Shown here piece after piece: positions 35,236-45,138 of a stretch of 64,000 nucleotides of DNA. The notes below the pieces were generated by a model. That model saw nothing but the letters and a program-made list of their open reading frames with translations. It ran no database searches and had not been told where the DNA came from. Both the position numbers and the translations under genes were made by a program. Location: the IMG/VR virus record IMGVR_UViG_3300027793_000055, positions 62,001 to 126,000 of that record; one strand, written 5' to 3'. Origin of the DNA: a virus. The stretch's first letter is position 1, and each line of letters begins with the position of its first letter.

Positions 35236-38200
35236 TTATTCTGTTTCATCACAAATAATATTTCCAGATTCATCTGTAGATACCGGCTGTTCTAGTCTTG
35301 GTATAGATGCTTTAAATTCAGGGGTTTCCAGAATAAGTGGTTCTAAAGCTAAGAATAGTGGTCCAAACGGCATCGCTATATTATATGTTGTCAATCCCGG
35401 ACTAAACACTGGAAATGGTACTAATGCCAATGAAGCTATAGAATATGGTATGTTTATTTTTTCTCCTGGAAATATTGGCGTACTTGGTACAATATCAAAC
35501 TGATCTACTTCTTCTTCTGGATTGAATGAATCGCTAATAAATTGTTTCTTTTTTATATCATATGGTACACCGGTTGTACCAATCCCTTGTCTTGTTACAT
35601 AATTTTCATTACCTTCATTATCAACAGTTTTAATAACCCGATTTGTCTGTGGATCGACCTGTACAACTACAGTATTTTCAATAATTGGCAATCCTTGAGA
35701 AATAGCATTTTGTTTTATTTCAAGTTCACCACTTGGTAAATAATTATAATAACCGTTATATGCAATTCCGGCTTCAGCAGCTGTAATTGTCTTTGTCTGA
35801 TTGGTGCCTTCTATCTTAACGACCTCACCAGCTTCCAACCTTCTGAATCTTGGTTGCACTAGACCCATCTTTCCAGCTAAAACTATTTTATCAGCCAAAA
35901 AGATATTTGGGTCTACAGCTACTGAAATACCTTTCAATAAATTAATTGGTATTGTGGCAGCTGCTTTTAGAAAAGCTGCTGTAGAAGGCCCATTTTGTTC
36001 CTCTTCTTTCTGCTTTTCATATGCACCGGTAGTATCTCTTGTTTTAAAATTACCACTATTTTTATGCAAGTCATAATTCTTTTTAATCAACTGTTTGGTG
36101 CCATTCAATAACGTATAAACACCTTCGCTAGCCATTCCAAGCAAGCTATTAAATAAACAGAAATCTCTTCCCATTCTATCTAATAGACTATAGTTTACCA
36201 ATAAATCATATGCAGGATTTGCTAGCATTTTTGCTTTTGCTATATTGAATAAATTATCTGTATATCTAGAATACCATCTGTCTGTATACTCATCATTTGG
36301 TAAAAATAGAGTATCAAAATCATACATATCTTGCGGTAATTCTACTTCTTCCTCAATAATAGGAATTACTAAATATTTTTCTTGTTGTTCGAAAAGTTTC
36401 CAAGCTGGATTTTGTGAATAATCTTGTGATGTGAATGACTGGATTAGTCCCATTTTATTTTTCATAATTCTGGCTCTACCAGCAATTCGAGCTTGTTCAT
36501 TTTTATAAATTATTCCATTTGGATATTCTTCTGTAATTATTCCGGAATAAAAACCATCACTCTCTCTTAATTGAGATAAGTTAGCTAGCTCTTCATCTTT
36601 TGTATAAGTTCTTATTAAACTAATTCTTAATCCAAAGGATGGTGCAGAATTCATCCAAAGTTGCTGTGTTATAGCTGGCGATGAATTTTTAGAGTAAACA
36701 TATGCTCTCTGTAGATTATTACCTGAACGGCTTGCTTCAATAATTCTAAGCATTGTTTCTTTAAAATTTACTAAATTAGTAACACCATTTATGTCTCTAT
36801 TTCGAAAGACATAATTATTTAAATCTCTAAATTGTTGATTTAGTTGAGAATTTTGCTTAAAATCAGTTCTTATATATTTTTCTAATATTATGTGCCAGCC
36901 TTTTTCTCTTAGCTTATTGCTATATAAGCCCGGTCCTTCTATGAAACTAGTAAAGTTCAGCAAATTATCTGAATCCGGCTTATAAACAGTTACATTTCTC
37001 GTATCGGGTGCTGCTGGTCTTAAAGGAGTATCATTATTTGGATCAACATTTGGACGCGGAGGAGTTTCAACCGATACTGTCTCTTCTGTTTTTGTATAAA
37101 AATTAGAATACGTATCAATTACCGGTAAATTATTAAAGAAGTTATTTCTTGCTTTAATAGCCGATTCTTCATTATTGATTGCCATTCCAAGATTAGAAAT
37201 GATATCCGCAAATGCAGGCGATGTAAGAACATCTGGCTGTGTAACAACAGTTATTGTCTGTTGAAGCGGAAAGTCATTATTTCTTTGAGAAGTGCCCGTG
37301 ATACCTCTATTTGAAGTATCGATACTCCTATTTCTAGCATCAATCAAATTATCTACTGTATTTCGTGTATTAATTGAAGATTGTTGAGCAACAGAAGGAG
37401 GCTGTGTTTGTACGCTGGCATAAGAATCGACAATGTTTTTAATTATCTTTAAAACATCATCAATTTGATATCTTATAATACTTCTTAGCTTATTACTAGA
37501 ATCATTATCGGTTATTATATTATTCTTTTTATATATGCTGAAGATCTTTTCTATTTGTACTTCTATACCTTCTTCAAACTTAAAGTTTTTTATATCTTTT
37601 CTGACTGTATGTTCAAAAAATAAATAAATAAGTTCTTTTATATTAAAATTATAAAAATCATAATCATATTTATCGAAAACAAACAAGCCTTTGAATACAT
37701 TATGAATAACACTTGTTCTAATAAATGTCTCAACTAGACCAGTCATAATTTTATCTGATAAATGACCTGGTTTATTATCCTGATAACGAGTATTGATTCT
37801 AGAATTAGTGCTAACTACATTTTCCGGGTTTGTAGAACTAAATTCTTCATTAATTCTTTTTTTGACCGCTTCTAACTGCAGCAAGTGAGTATCAATACCA
37901 CATACTTTTTGCTTTTCTGTCTGTAATGGAGAAAAATCAATTAAACCTAAAAATATATTTCTTTTTTTCGTATCTTCTTGTTCAAAGTTGGATACTTTTT
38001 TACGTTGTAATAATTTTGAATCTGTAGGTACGATTAGAAGTTGCTTTTGCAATATATCGCGATATGCTACTAAAGATTCTTTTTTAAATATTTCAGTTAA
38101 TTCAATTGAGCCAAAGTTAGTTGAATTATACGGCATTATTTTTGCCAAAGATCTTGTAAATAATTGAGAAAATAAATCAAATCTTTCTAAATTATCATTA

Positions 38201-41200
38201 GATACATTGAGTTCTGCTATTCTAGCTTCATTTAAAAGAGTTTGCTTATTGAATTCAATAACAGAGCCTGACATTTTTAGTGTTTGAGAATATTTCTCTG
38301 TTGTGCCTGAATTACCAAGAACTTGACCGGTAGTTCTTACATTAAAAACATAAGATCCTGTTTTTTCTGTATAAATCATTTTCCATTTTGGAGAATTCTC
38401 GCTTGCTTGAGAAAGGAACTCTTCTGTTCTAAACTGATTCAAGCCCTCAGATAAGCCAGTGGTTAATTTTCCTTCTAGACTAACTGTTAATCTTTCTGTT
38501 TCTTCAGTTTTTATATCGGCATTAGTATCAATACTAGAATATACTTTCTCTACTAAGCCACCTATTTCGTTTACGTGAACCGGTTTTTCATAGTATTTAA
38601 TGCCACCGATTTCAGATGGGTTATTAACAACACTATCAATATCAACATATTCTTGATTTTTTGATGTTGCTCTACCGGTAGTTTGAAAGCCGGGAAGTGC
38701 AGTTGGTGGTACGGTTTTGTTTTCAAAAACCTTTTCTATTGTCTTTATTGGTGCTGATGTAGCACCGGGAAAAGCCTCTATTTCTTGGTCAAACGATATT
38801 TTAATCTGATCAAAAACATTTGATAGAGTATTATTGACAATTCTATCAATTTCTTGTATTTGCTTGCCATCCGGTGTTTTATTAACTGATAAGGCGGCAG
38901 GACTTGTGAAAATATCTGCAGCAGTTGGTTTTTTTCCAAGCTGATTAATTAATTTATTCGCTCTTTGTCTTGCATCTTCCTGCAAATCATCGATTACTTT
39001 ATTAGCTAGTTCTGCCGGCAATACTTGATTAGCTAATGCTTTTCTAAAATCTGTTACATTTGTAAATGGATAACAAACATTTGGATCAGTAGCTTGTTGA
39101 TTAATTAATGGAGTTGCTGCTAATAACTGTAAACGTGGTCCAAGACTATCTAGTTGCGTTATTTTACCAAAAGATGCAAACAATAATGCGTGTCTTTCAG
39201 GATATTTTAAAATAGCATTAAGCAATGGAAAGCGAATTCTTGCTATTTCTGTTATAGTCAAATTTACTTCTGTATTAGAATTACCAGCAAGTAAATTAAT
39301 TGTTTCTGATGGAGATAGGAGAGAGAAACAAGTCTTAACATATTCTTTTAACTGTTGAACTAAAGAATCCTGTGTCATAGTCAGACGGGTTGTACCTTCT
39401 TCGCCGACTTGTACGAGTGCCTTTAGAATGTGTTTATTTCTGTCTAAACTGCCATATCTGGCGAAACTGTTATCTTCAGTTTCCGCTTGTTGTATAACAG
39501 CCGGTGCAGCAATCTGGAAGTTTGGAGAATTTGTCTGTTGATACAATTGTACCAAAGAGTCATCAGATATGCGAACTACGTTGGCTTGTTCGCCATCTGC
39601 TGTGAAAACAAATCTACCAATTTCTTGTAAAAATTGTTTTTGTTTTTCGGTAGTTGCCAAACTTGTAGCATCTATTGTTCCTGTAAAAATGGTTGGATTT
39701 ACAGTAAAACCAGCTACTCCAAAAGAACCAGTAGTATCACTCGATGTTCTTACAAGACCACCTAAACTTGTACTACGTGTACCCAAGCTACCAAGAAATA
39801 TATTTTCTGGTGTTGTTCCAAAACCTAAAGTACCAGTTACAACTGTAGTACCAAGAAGGTTGTTTCCAAGTTTTGATTCAAAAGAGATTATATTAGCTAG
39901 TTGTACACCACTTTGTGTTAGGAAATTTTGCATTCCATTTCCTATGGCACCTTGCGTATTTTCAAAATTAAAGTTACCATCAAATAAAGCAGCTAAATCT
40001 CCATATAAACCAGTTGGAGCCTCGATATCAGAATTAAGTATTCCAGCTATAAAACCATCAAGAGCATTACAACCGATCAATTCATTCAATACTTGTTGAA
40101 TAATATTTAATAGTAATGCCAATATTCCTTCAATGACAGCTGTTTGAAAATCTATCTTAAAACTAAATTGCCAATCCAGGATATTAAAAGAAGGCAATTT
40201 TATATTAAAAAGACTATCCAAAAGAGCCAATATTGCACTAATATCTAATTTGCAAAGAGCTTCTAAGTCAATAACTTTATCAATACTATCAAGAACAAAT
40301 TGTGTTTGACCAGCTGGATCTAAAGGCTCCAAACCCTCTGCTTGTCTTGCTTCGTTTTGTTTCTGTAATTCATCTCTAATATTTAAACTTAAAGCTGTAA
40401 TAATGTTTTTCTGAAATGGGAAAGCTGTTATTAATCTCTGCTCAAAATTATCTACCGTTAGATCTCTCAAAATCTGGTCACACGGAATTTGAGGCATTAC
40501 ACATTTAATAGCTTCATCAACAACACAAGCTAAATTATATTTTTGTATAAAATCTGTAAATAATTTTCCTATTTTGTCAAAATTCTTTACATTGTCAAAT
40601 AATATTATTTCACTTGCAAGATCCGGACAGACCTTTGTTAATTCAATTAATTTTATCTTTAACTCTTCTAAGGCTTTTTTCTGATCCGGTGTTCCACCAA
40701 ACCCCGGAAAAGCTGTTTGTATTTCTAATAAATTAAGCTGCGCCCTTGTTGTAGAGATTCTATCTCTTACTTCCTGAGTACAGCCTTTTGGTTTTATTTG
40801 TGGAAGCGATTCAATCTTTTGTTGTGGATGGATATAGGCATTTATAAAATCTTTTAGTAAGACTTTACTAGTAACGCCAGCACCAAAGCCCAGCAGAGAT
40901 AAACTGTCTTCTAGTTTTGAAAGACTCGTTTCTCTTCCTTGACACAACAAAAGATTGCTCGGTATTGGAGCATTTATTTGTCTTATAATCTCAAGTAAAT
41001 TAAAAACTAGTGATAACGTTGTGTTTGAACTTATTAATAATGGTTGTTTTAGAGTAGTTAAAACAGCTAAAGACCTAGAAAATGTTTTATTTTGTAGATA
41101 GACATAATCAATCCTATCATATAAAATAACATCTCTAGAAACTCCATCAGAAAAAACTCTGGGTTCTAATTTGTTTTCACCGATTAGTCTCAAAGTGACA

Positions 41201-41511
41201 AATTCATAATCAGCAATAGATATCTTTTCTGGTTCTGATGCTATGATTGGTTTTATATTATTTGAAGTTTTGATTGCCGCCTCTAGATCTACTAAAAATC
41301 GAACCAAGCCGCCAATTTCTGAATCTAGATTATACCCAACGATTGTACTCTCAGAAGCAACTAATTGTTGATTATAAAAAGAAAATAGCTTCTTAATTTG
41401 AGTTACATACTCTGGTAATTTCGAAATTTCTAATGTCACCTCTGTTTGAAGAGGAAATATATTTTCTACAGAACCAGGTATTAACAAATCTTTTGTTATT
41501 TCTTGAGCCAT
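35236..41511 (-). CDS. Giant virion protein (2091 residues), unknown
   Basis: The largest gene of the window; start MAQEITKDLLIPGSVENIFP. No family recognised. Mostly helical and charged, with a hydrophobic helix pair around residues 450-500 (VIEGILALLLNIIQQVLN, LDGFIAGILNSD) and a hydrophobic, proline-containing C-terminus (SIASLALVPFPVFSPGLTTY, AMPFGPLFLALEPLI). It lies between the gp25 gene and the spike/hub genes. It might be a tape measure or a large hub component: hydrophobic segments and size allow tape measure, but no repeat or long coiled coil was seen, so no function is assigned. Confidence 0.72.
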   Translation of the reverse strand: MAQEITKDLLIPGSVENIFPLQTEVTLEISKLPEYVTQIKKLFSFYNQQLVASESTIVGYNLDSEIGGLVRFLVDLEAAIKTSNNIKPIIASEPEKISIADYEFVTLRLIGENKLEPRVFSDGVSRDVILYDRIDYVYLQNKTFSRSLAVLTTLKQPLLISSNTTLSLVFNLLEIIRQINAPIPSNLLLCQGRETSLSKLEDSLSLLGFGAGVTSKVLLKDFINAYIHPQQKIESLPQIKPKGCTQEVRDRISTTRAQLNLLEIQTAFPGFGGTPDQKKALEELKIKLIELTKVCPDLASEIILFDNVKNFDKIGKLFTDFIQKYNLACVVDEAIKCVMPQIPCDQILRDLTVDNFEQRLITAFPFQKNIITALSLNIRDELQKQNEARQAEGLEPLDPAGQTQFVLDSIDKVIDLEALCKLDISAILALLDSLFNIKLPSFNILDWQFSFKIDFQTAVIEGILALLLNIIQQVLNELIGCNALDGFIAGILNSDIEAPTGLYGDLAALFDGNFNFENTQGAIGNGMQNFLTQSGVQLANIISFESKLGNNLLGTTVVTGTLGFGTTPENIFLGSLGTRSTSLGGLVRTSSDTTGSFGVAGFTVNPTIFTGTIDATSLATTEKQKQFLQEIGRFVFTADGEQANVVRISDDSLVQLYQQTNSPNFQIAAPAVIQQAETEDNSFARYGSLDRNKHILKALVQVGEEGTTRLTMTQDSLVQQLKEYVKTCFSLLSPSETINLLAGNSNTEVNLTITEIARIRFPLLNAILKYPERHALLFASFGKITQLDSLGPRLQLLAATPLINQQATDPNVCYPFTNVTDFRKALANQVLPAELANKVIDDLQEDARQRANKLINQLGKKPTAADIFTSPAALSVNKTPDGKQIQEIDRIVNNTLSNVFDQIKISFDQEIEAFPGATSAPIKTIEKVFENKTVPPTALPGFQTTGRATSKNQEYVDIDSVVNNPSEIGGIKYYEKPVHVNEIGGLVEKVYSSIDTNADIKTEETERLTVSLEGKLTTGLSEGLNQFRTEEFLSQASENSPKWKMIYTEKTGSYVFNVRTTGQVLGNSGTTEKYSQTLKMSGSVIEFNKQTLLNEARIAELNVSNDNLERFDLFSQLFTRSLAKIMPYNSTNFGSIELTEIFKKESLVAYRDILQKQLLIVPTDSKLLQRKKVSNFEQEDTKKRNIFLGLIDFSPLQTEKQKVCGIDTHLLQLEAVKKRINEEFSSTNPENVVSTNSRINTRYQDNKPGHLSDKIMTGLVETFIRTSVIHNVFKGLFVFDKYDYDFYNFNIKELIYLFFEHTVRKDIKNFKFEEGIEVQIEKIFSIYKKNNIITDNDSSNKLRSIIRYQIDDVLKIIKNIVDSYASVQTQPPSVAQQSSINTRNTVDNLIDARNRSIDTSNRGITGTSQRNNDFPLQQTITVVTQPDVLTSPAFADIISNLGMAINNEESAIKARNNFFNNLPVIDTYSNFYTKTEETVSVETPPRPNVDPNNDTPLRPAAPDTRNVTVYKPDSDNLLNFTSFIEGPGLYSNKLREKGWHIILEKYIRTDFKQNSQLNQQFRDLNNYVFRNRDINGVTNLVNFKETMLRIIEASRSGNNLQRAYVYSKNSSPAITQQLWMNSAPSFGLRISLIRTYTKDEELANLSQLRESDGFYSGIITEEYPNGIIYKNEQARIAGRARIMKNKMGLIQSFTSQDYSQNPAWKLFEQQEKYLVIPIIEEEVELPQDMYDFDTLFLPNDEYTDRWYSRYTDNLFNIAKAKMLANPAYDLLVNYSLLDRMGRDFCLFNSLLGMASEGVYTLLNGTKQLIKKNYDLHKNSGNFKTRDTTGAYEKQKEEEQNGPSTAAFLKAAATIPINLLKGISVAVDPNIFLADKIVLAGKMGLVQPRFRRLEAGEVVKIEGTNQTKTITAAEAGIAYNGYYNYLPSGELEIKQNAISQGLPIIENTVVVQVDPQTNRVIKTVDNEGNENYVTRQGIGTTGVPYDIKKKQFISDSFNPEEEVDQFDIVPSTPIFPGEKINIPYSIASLALVPFPVFSPGLTTYNIAMPFGPLFLALEPLILETPEFKASIPRLEQPVSTDESGNIICDETE

Positions 41512-41531
41512 TATCTATTTACCAACCATTT

Positions 41532-42518
41532 TCAATTTAATCTGTGAAACCTGCTGTTTATATAATAAGGTCCAGCAGGATTTAAGTGTTCACCCTTATA
41601 AGAAATTAGTTCCATACGAAACATTTTAATATCATTTATTGTAAAGCTTAATAATTGAGCAGCAGCTGCATTATTTGCATAGATAGATTCATCGGATGGT
41701 AAAACAGGTATACCAAAATATTCATTTACTGGATTTTTATGTTTATGATAAGCCATTTCATTCATATAGTCAATTACTGTCATAGTGGCAGTACTTACAA
41801 TAGCACTCAATTTATCAACCTTTTCAATTAATTGGTCAAGAGCAAAAACAGTATTAATACCCAAAGGAATTGGCTGCAAACCACCGGCTTCTATTTCCGA
41901 TATTTGTGCTTCTCTTACTTCTTCAGTGATCATTAGTCTTTCACCGTCCTCTAAATCACCAGCCAATAACTCAATACCATATCTGGAAACGATATTTCCA
42001 CCTTGAGAATTTTTTTGATCAGTGCCAACAACCAATTTAATACTTTCTCTACCAACAAGTCTAACTGCATCGGCTTTTAAAGCCGCAGTTGATCTAGCTA
42101 TAGATAAACCACTATTTCCAGGAGGAATACCAAGAGCTTTATCGATATCAGATTTTTGGCTTAAATAGATTCTTGCAGCATCTGTAGTAAAATCTGGATG
42201 GGTTATATCTTGTTCTATTAAGAATTTTTCATCTGCACTTCTTCTACCAACCACCATATCAATAGCTGCACAGGAAGTATTTCCATTAATACCATAGCCA
42301 TCAAAAGGTCCAGTTCTATCGCGACCTAGAACTATAGTTGAGTCTTGTTTTCCTTGTAATAATATTTCATATCGTGCTTGTGCAAAACGTGGAGATAGCT
42401 CTGCAATATCATCACCACCAATACCGGCTGAAGAAACTATTGTAGAAGAGTCAGAGAATCCATCTCTTGCTTTTTCAGTTAATTTATTAAGTTCTAATTT
42501 CTGTTTTAAATTTGCCAT
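41532..42518 (-). CDS. Baseplate/tail-tip structural protein, unknown
   Basis: 328 residues. A central segment TAALKADAVRLVGRESIKLV with GTDQKNSQGGNIVS and YGIELLAGD looks like the short repeated strands of phage spike or tip proteins. A C-terminal helical region carries FFGIPVLPSDES-like spacing (actual NEYFGIPVLPSDES). Function unknown. It sits between the M15 spike-like gene and the 2091-residue gene, each within 3-20 bases, so it probably belongs to the central hub or tip. Confidence 0.72.
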   Translation of the reverse strand: MANLKQKLELNKLTEKARDGFSDSSTIVSSAGIGGDDIAELSPRFAQARYEILLQGKQDSTIVLGRDRTGPFDGYGINGNTSCAAIDMVVGRRSADEKFLIEQDITHPDFTTDAARIYLSQKSDIDKALGIPPGNSGLSIARSTAALKADAVRLVGRESIKLVVGTDQKNSQGGNIVSRYGIELLAGDLEDGERLMITEEVREAQISEIEAGGLQPIPLGINTVFALDQLIEKVDKLSAIVSTATMTVIDYMNEMAYHKHKNPVNEYFGIPVLPSDESIYANNAAAAQLLSFTINDIKMFRMELISYKGEHLNPAGPYYINSRFHRLN

Positions 42519-42520
42519 AA

Positions 42521-43744
42521 TTACTCAATTAAACCTAAACTTCTTGCAGCATTTTCATCAAATTCGTAATGCCACAACTCTTTAAAAGACCATCCGGTCC
42601 AAATAAAACCAAATCTCTGTGAATTGCTTGCTAACCATTTAGCAACTAAACCAAAGTCACCATTTTTTGTTTTTTCAAAACTCTGTGAATTTTGATCAAC
42701 TCTCTGTAAAGAATTAAAACTAGAACTGTCAGTAAATTGCTTAAACAACAAATTTCCTTCTCTGCCGGTTGAAAAGTCAATAGCCTTTCCAGCTGGATGT
42801 TTTGAATTACCTCTATCTGGATTTCCAACTTGTGGAAATGGTTGACCTTTTCTTAGCCAGTCTTGATACATACACCTTTGTAAATCTATATTTCTATAAC
42901 CACTGGTAAAACCTAAAGTTTGACCGGTTTCTTTTTTATATGCATCTATCATAGCTTCAACAGCTTTTATATATTTCTTTGGAAATAATATAAAAGCACT
43001 ACCTGGTATTATAACCATTTCTGTTGTTTCATATCCATTTGGTGGAGGTGGACCACCGGTTGTTATTGGCCATATACCGGGTTGCCGATTCGCTTTTTTT
43101 AAATCTATACAAGCATTTTGTTCAGAAGCAGGAAAAGACTGTTGCTGGATACTTGGTATTGGATTTAAACCAGAAGGTGGTTTTGTACTATCTGTTAAAT
43201 TATTTTGTTGTGAAGTAATCTGTGAAGCTTTTTTGTCTTTCTTTTTTCCTGCTGTCTCTGATCCTTTTCTGGATATACCATAATAAGTTGGTCTTGTTCG
43301 AAACAGACGATTTTCATAATCAACAAATATCTTATCACCTTTACTTGGAGGATCTAATTTATCAGATACTGAAATAAATATTTCAAAAAGAGGCATTAAT
43401 GTTTCTGATGGTATTTCTTCGCCATTATCAAAATTAATACCCTGATCTGGATGTGGACAGTTATCTTGTTCTATTATTTGCGCTCTTACTGCTATCAATT
43501 TATCAATATTCTGCATTTGTGAACTTTGATATTCAGCAGGAAATGGAGGATAAATATAATAGCCGTTTTCTAAAGCAATACCAACCAAAGGACCAGAAAT
43601 GTTCTTTGAAACATCTGGTCTAATATGTTCATCTTTTTTTAATCTTTCGAGTTCAGAGTCGGTCGGATTTGCTCTTCTTATTCTTGGCCAAGCATTATTT
43701 TGACCAAAAGGCTCATCCTCTGGATTCAGAATTCTATTCGACAT
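42521..43744 (-). CDS. Baseplate hub/spike-like protein with M15 (VanY-type) peptidase
   Basis: 407 residues. Residues ~45-155 look like an OB-fold (GPLVGIALENGYYIYPPFP, SKGDKIFVDYENRLF) as in gp5/VgrG-type spikes. After a Ser/Gln/Pro linker, residues ~255-400 form an M15B D,D/L,D-carboxypeptidase domain: TSGYRNIDLQRC, NSKHPAGKAIDF (H316, D323) and FKELWHYEF (E389, H392), the zinc and catalytic residues. It should open peptidoglycan as the tail penetrates, the job of the lysozyme domain in T4 gp5. Fusion of OB-fold and M15 is an inference from motif order; the peptidase itself is certain. Confidence 0.88.
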   Translation of the reverse strand: MSNRILNPEDEPFGQNNAWPRIRRANPTDSELERLKKDEHIRPDVSKNISGPLVGIALENGYYIYPPFPAEYQSSQMQNIDKLIAVRAQIIEQDNCPHPDQGINFDNGEEIPSETLMPLFEIFISVSDKLDPPSKGDKIFVDYENRLFRTRPTYYGISRKGSETAGKKKDKKASQITSQQNNLTDSTKPPSGLNPIPSIQQQSFPASEQNACIDLKKANRQPGIWPITTGGPPPPNGYETTEMVIIPGSAFILFPKKYIKAVEAMIDAYKKETGQTLGFTSGYRNIDLQRCMYQDWLRKGQPFPQVGNPDRGNSKHPAGKAIDFSTGREGNLLFKQFTDSSSFNSLQRVDQNSQSFEKTKNGDFGLVAKWLASNSQRFGFIWTGWSFKELWHYEFDENAARSLGLIE

Positions 43745-43746
43745 AA

Positions 43747-43776
43747 TCTAGAAACCTCTAGAATAAATATCTAGAA
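43747..43776. repeat. Three TCTAGAA copies before the spike-like gene
   Basis: TCTAGAA occurs at 43747-43753, 43757-43763 and 43770-43776, upstream of the ATG at 43744 where the late structural run begins. The middle copy contributes the AGAGG ribosome site on the minus strand. It may be chance in AT-rich DNA or a protein-binding site. Confidence 0.4.
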
Positions 43777-43794
43777 TTGAAATAATTTAGATAT

Positions 43795-44097
43795 CTATTC
43801 TTCTTTACCGGTAGCTTCTATTTCATCATACATACTATTTTTCTCATTTTCATTTAAATCTCCATATTCACTTTTAATGGATTTTTTTAGTATGTCTGTT
43901 ATTTTTACTAATTGCTCATTTGAACGCTGTAGAGTTTCAAGATATTTGGCAGCAGTCAAGCCAACTTCTCTATGACGTTCTTGACTGCCACCAATATAAA
44001 CAGCTATATCTCTTAAGAGACTATCAGCTTTTTTACGATCTTCTCTTATATTATCAATAGCTTCTTCAAGATACTTTTCGATCTGTTTATTATTCAT
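43795..44097 (-). CDS. Small helical protein next to the late sigma factor
   Basis: 100 residues, all helical and charged: MNNKQIEKYLEEAIDNIRED, IGGSQERHREVGLTAAKYLE, TLQRSNEQLVKITDIL. No family is certain. The ATG overlaps the stop of the sigma gene by four bases, so the two are made together. In T4 the late sigma gp55 needs a small co-activator (gp33, about 112 residues). Size and position would fit that role, but there is no sequence proof. Confidence 0.7.
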   Translation of the reverse strand: MNNKQIEKYLEEAIDNIREDRKKADSLLRDIAVYIGGSQERHREVGLTAAKYLETLQRSNEQLVKITDILKKSIKSEYGDLNENEKNSMYDEIEATGKEE

Positions 44098-44855
44098 AAT
44101 ATATCATTTTCCCAATCAAGTTTAAAATCTCTATATTTATCTCTTAATCGATTTAAACTTGAAGCTATTTGTTTGGTATTTAGATTCGTTATCTCTCTTA
44201 TATACAGATAGATTGCTTTTTTATTGAAAATTTCAATACGATCAGGATTCTCCAATAAAATTTTAACAGCTTGTAAAACTTTATCATCGTTCTGTTTTAA
44301 TTCTTCTGAATCCCATTCTTTCATCTCGCTCCAAAGAGCGCCCCAAAATTCTTCTCCCTCTCTATCTGAATCATATGTGTTATGAACCAATAGGTTATCT
44401 TCTTCGCTCTCTTTTTTGATATCTTCGAAATATACTTCGTGTTTTGCTTGATGAGAATTCTTTTTGACTTTATGAATAAACCAATTTTTGGTTATGACTG
44501 AAAAGTAACTAAATGCCTTAGAGCCTTTTAATGGGTCAAATTTATCCAATATGGTTGTTAACCAAACCTTGCACTCGCTCTTTAGGTCTTCAATATTTGG
44601 TAAACTAGTGAACTTATAAGTAAAAACTATTTTATCTACCAACTCATTAAAAACAGGGCCGATATAAGCAACATAAAGTTCTTGTCTTTTTTTTGGATCT
44701 CGTACTTGAGCATATTGTACGATTGCATCTTCATGAACTTTTGAAAAATATATTTTTCCTTGTGTTGTTCTTACTTGAGTTGTTTTATTAAAGGTTACGT
44801 TTGTTTGGTTTGAATTCAAACTGTTTTGGCTCTGGCTCTTCTTCGGACGTGGCAT
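44094..44855 (-). CDS. gp55: Late-transcription sigma factor, gp55 type
   Basis: 253 residues from the ATG at 44855 (MPRPKKSQSQ), which has GGAG 6 bases before it; an upstream TTG is the only alternative. The centre carries a sigma region 2 pattern: NIEDLKSECKVWLTTILDKF then DPLKGSKAFSYFSVITKNWF and IHKVKK, which binds core RNA polymerase and melts the -10 region. A C-terminal helix pair (LNTKQIASSLNRLRDKYRDF) fits the gp55 clamp-binding end. It should direct host polymerase to late promoters of TATA type. It begins inside the preceding membrane-protein gene (68-base overlap) and precedes the structural operon. Confidence 0.88.
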   Translation of the reverse strand: MPRPKKSQSQNSLNSNQTNVTFNKTTQVRTTQGKIYFSKVHEDAIVQYAQVRDPKKRQELYVAYIGPVFNELVDKIVFTYKFTSLPNIEDLKSECKVWLTTILDKFDPLKGSKAFSYFSVITKNWFIHKVKKNSHQAKHEVYFEDIKKESEEDNLLVHNTYDSDREGEEFWGALWSEMKEWDSEELKQNDDKVLQAVKILLENPDRIEIFNKKAIYLYIREITNLNTKQIASSLNRLRDKYRDFKLDWENDIL

Positions 44856-45138
44856 CAATTTCTCCAGCTACAACCATATAATCCTGTTTTAGATCAGAAT
44901 AGGCTTGTGTTATAAATTTTGTATGTTGAACTAGTGATTCAAGAGTGGGATCACCATAAAACATTTCAAGTTCATTAATTTTTGTTAAATGCTCTGTAAA
45001 ATCAGATATTTGTGAATCAAATATTTGAAATGTTTCTTGTATAAGAACAATACGTTTTACTAATCTAAAAGCATACCAACCAAATAATACATTAATACCA
45101 ATTGATATAGCCAGTAAAATTAGTAAAACAATTGTCAT
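44788..45138 (-). CDS. Small single-pass membrane protein
   Basis: 116 residues. The N-terminus MTIVLLILLAISIGINVLFG is a transmembrane helix, followed by a short basic turn (RLVKR) and a helical cytoplasmic part with an acidic, proline-rich tail (TSEEEPEPKQFEFKPNKRN). No family recognised. The ATG overlaps the stop of the zinc-ribbon gene by four bases, and the last 68 bases are shared with the start of the sigma gene in another frame. Confidence 0.72.
   Translation of the reverse strand: MTIVLLILLAISIGINVLFGWYAFRLVKRIVLIQETFQIFDSQISDFTEHLTKINELEMFYGDPTLESLVQHTKFITQAYSDLKQDYMVVAGEIDATSEEEPEPKQFEFKPNKRNL

Noticed and set aside
35236-41511. Firm call of a tape measure protein for the 2091-residue gene
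   Set aside because: Size and hydrophobic segments would allow it, but no long coiled coil or repeat was seen and it lies in the baseplate cluster, so it is left unknown.
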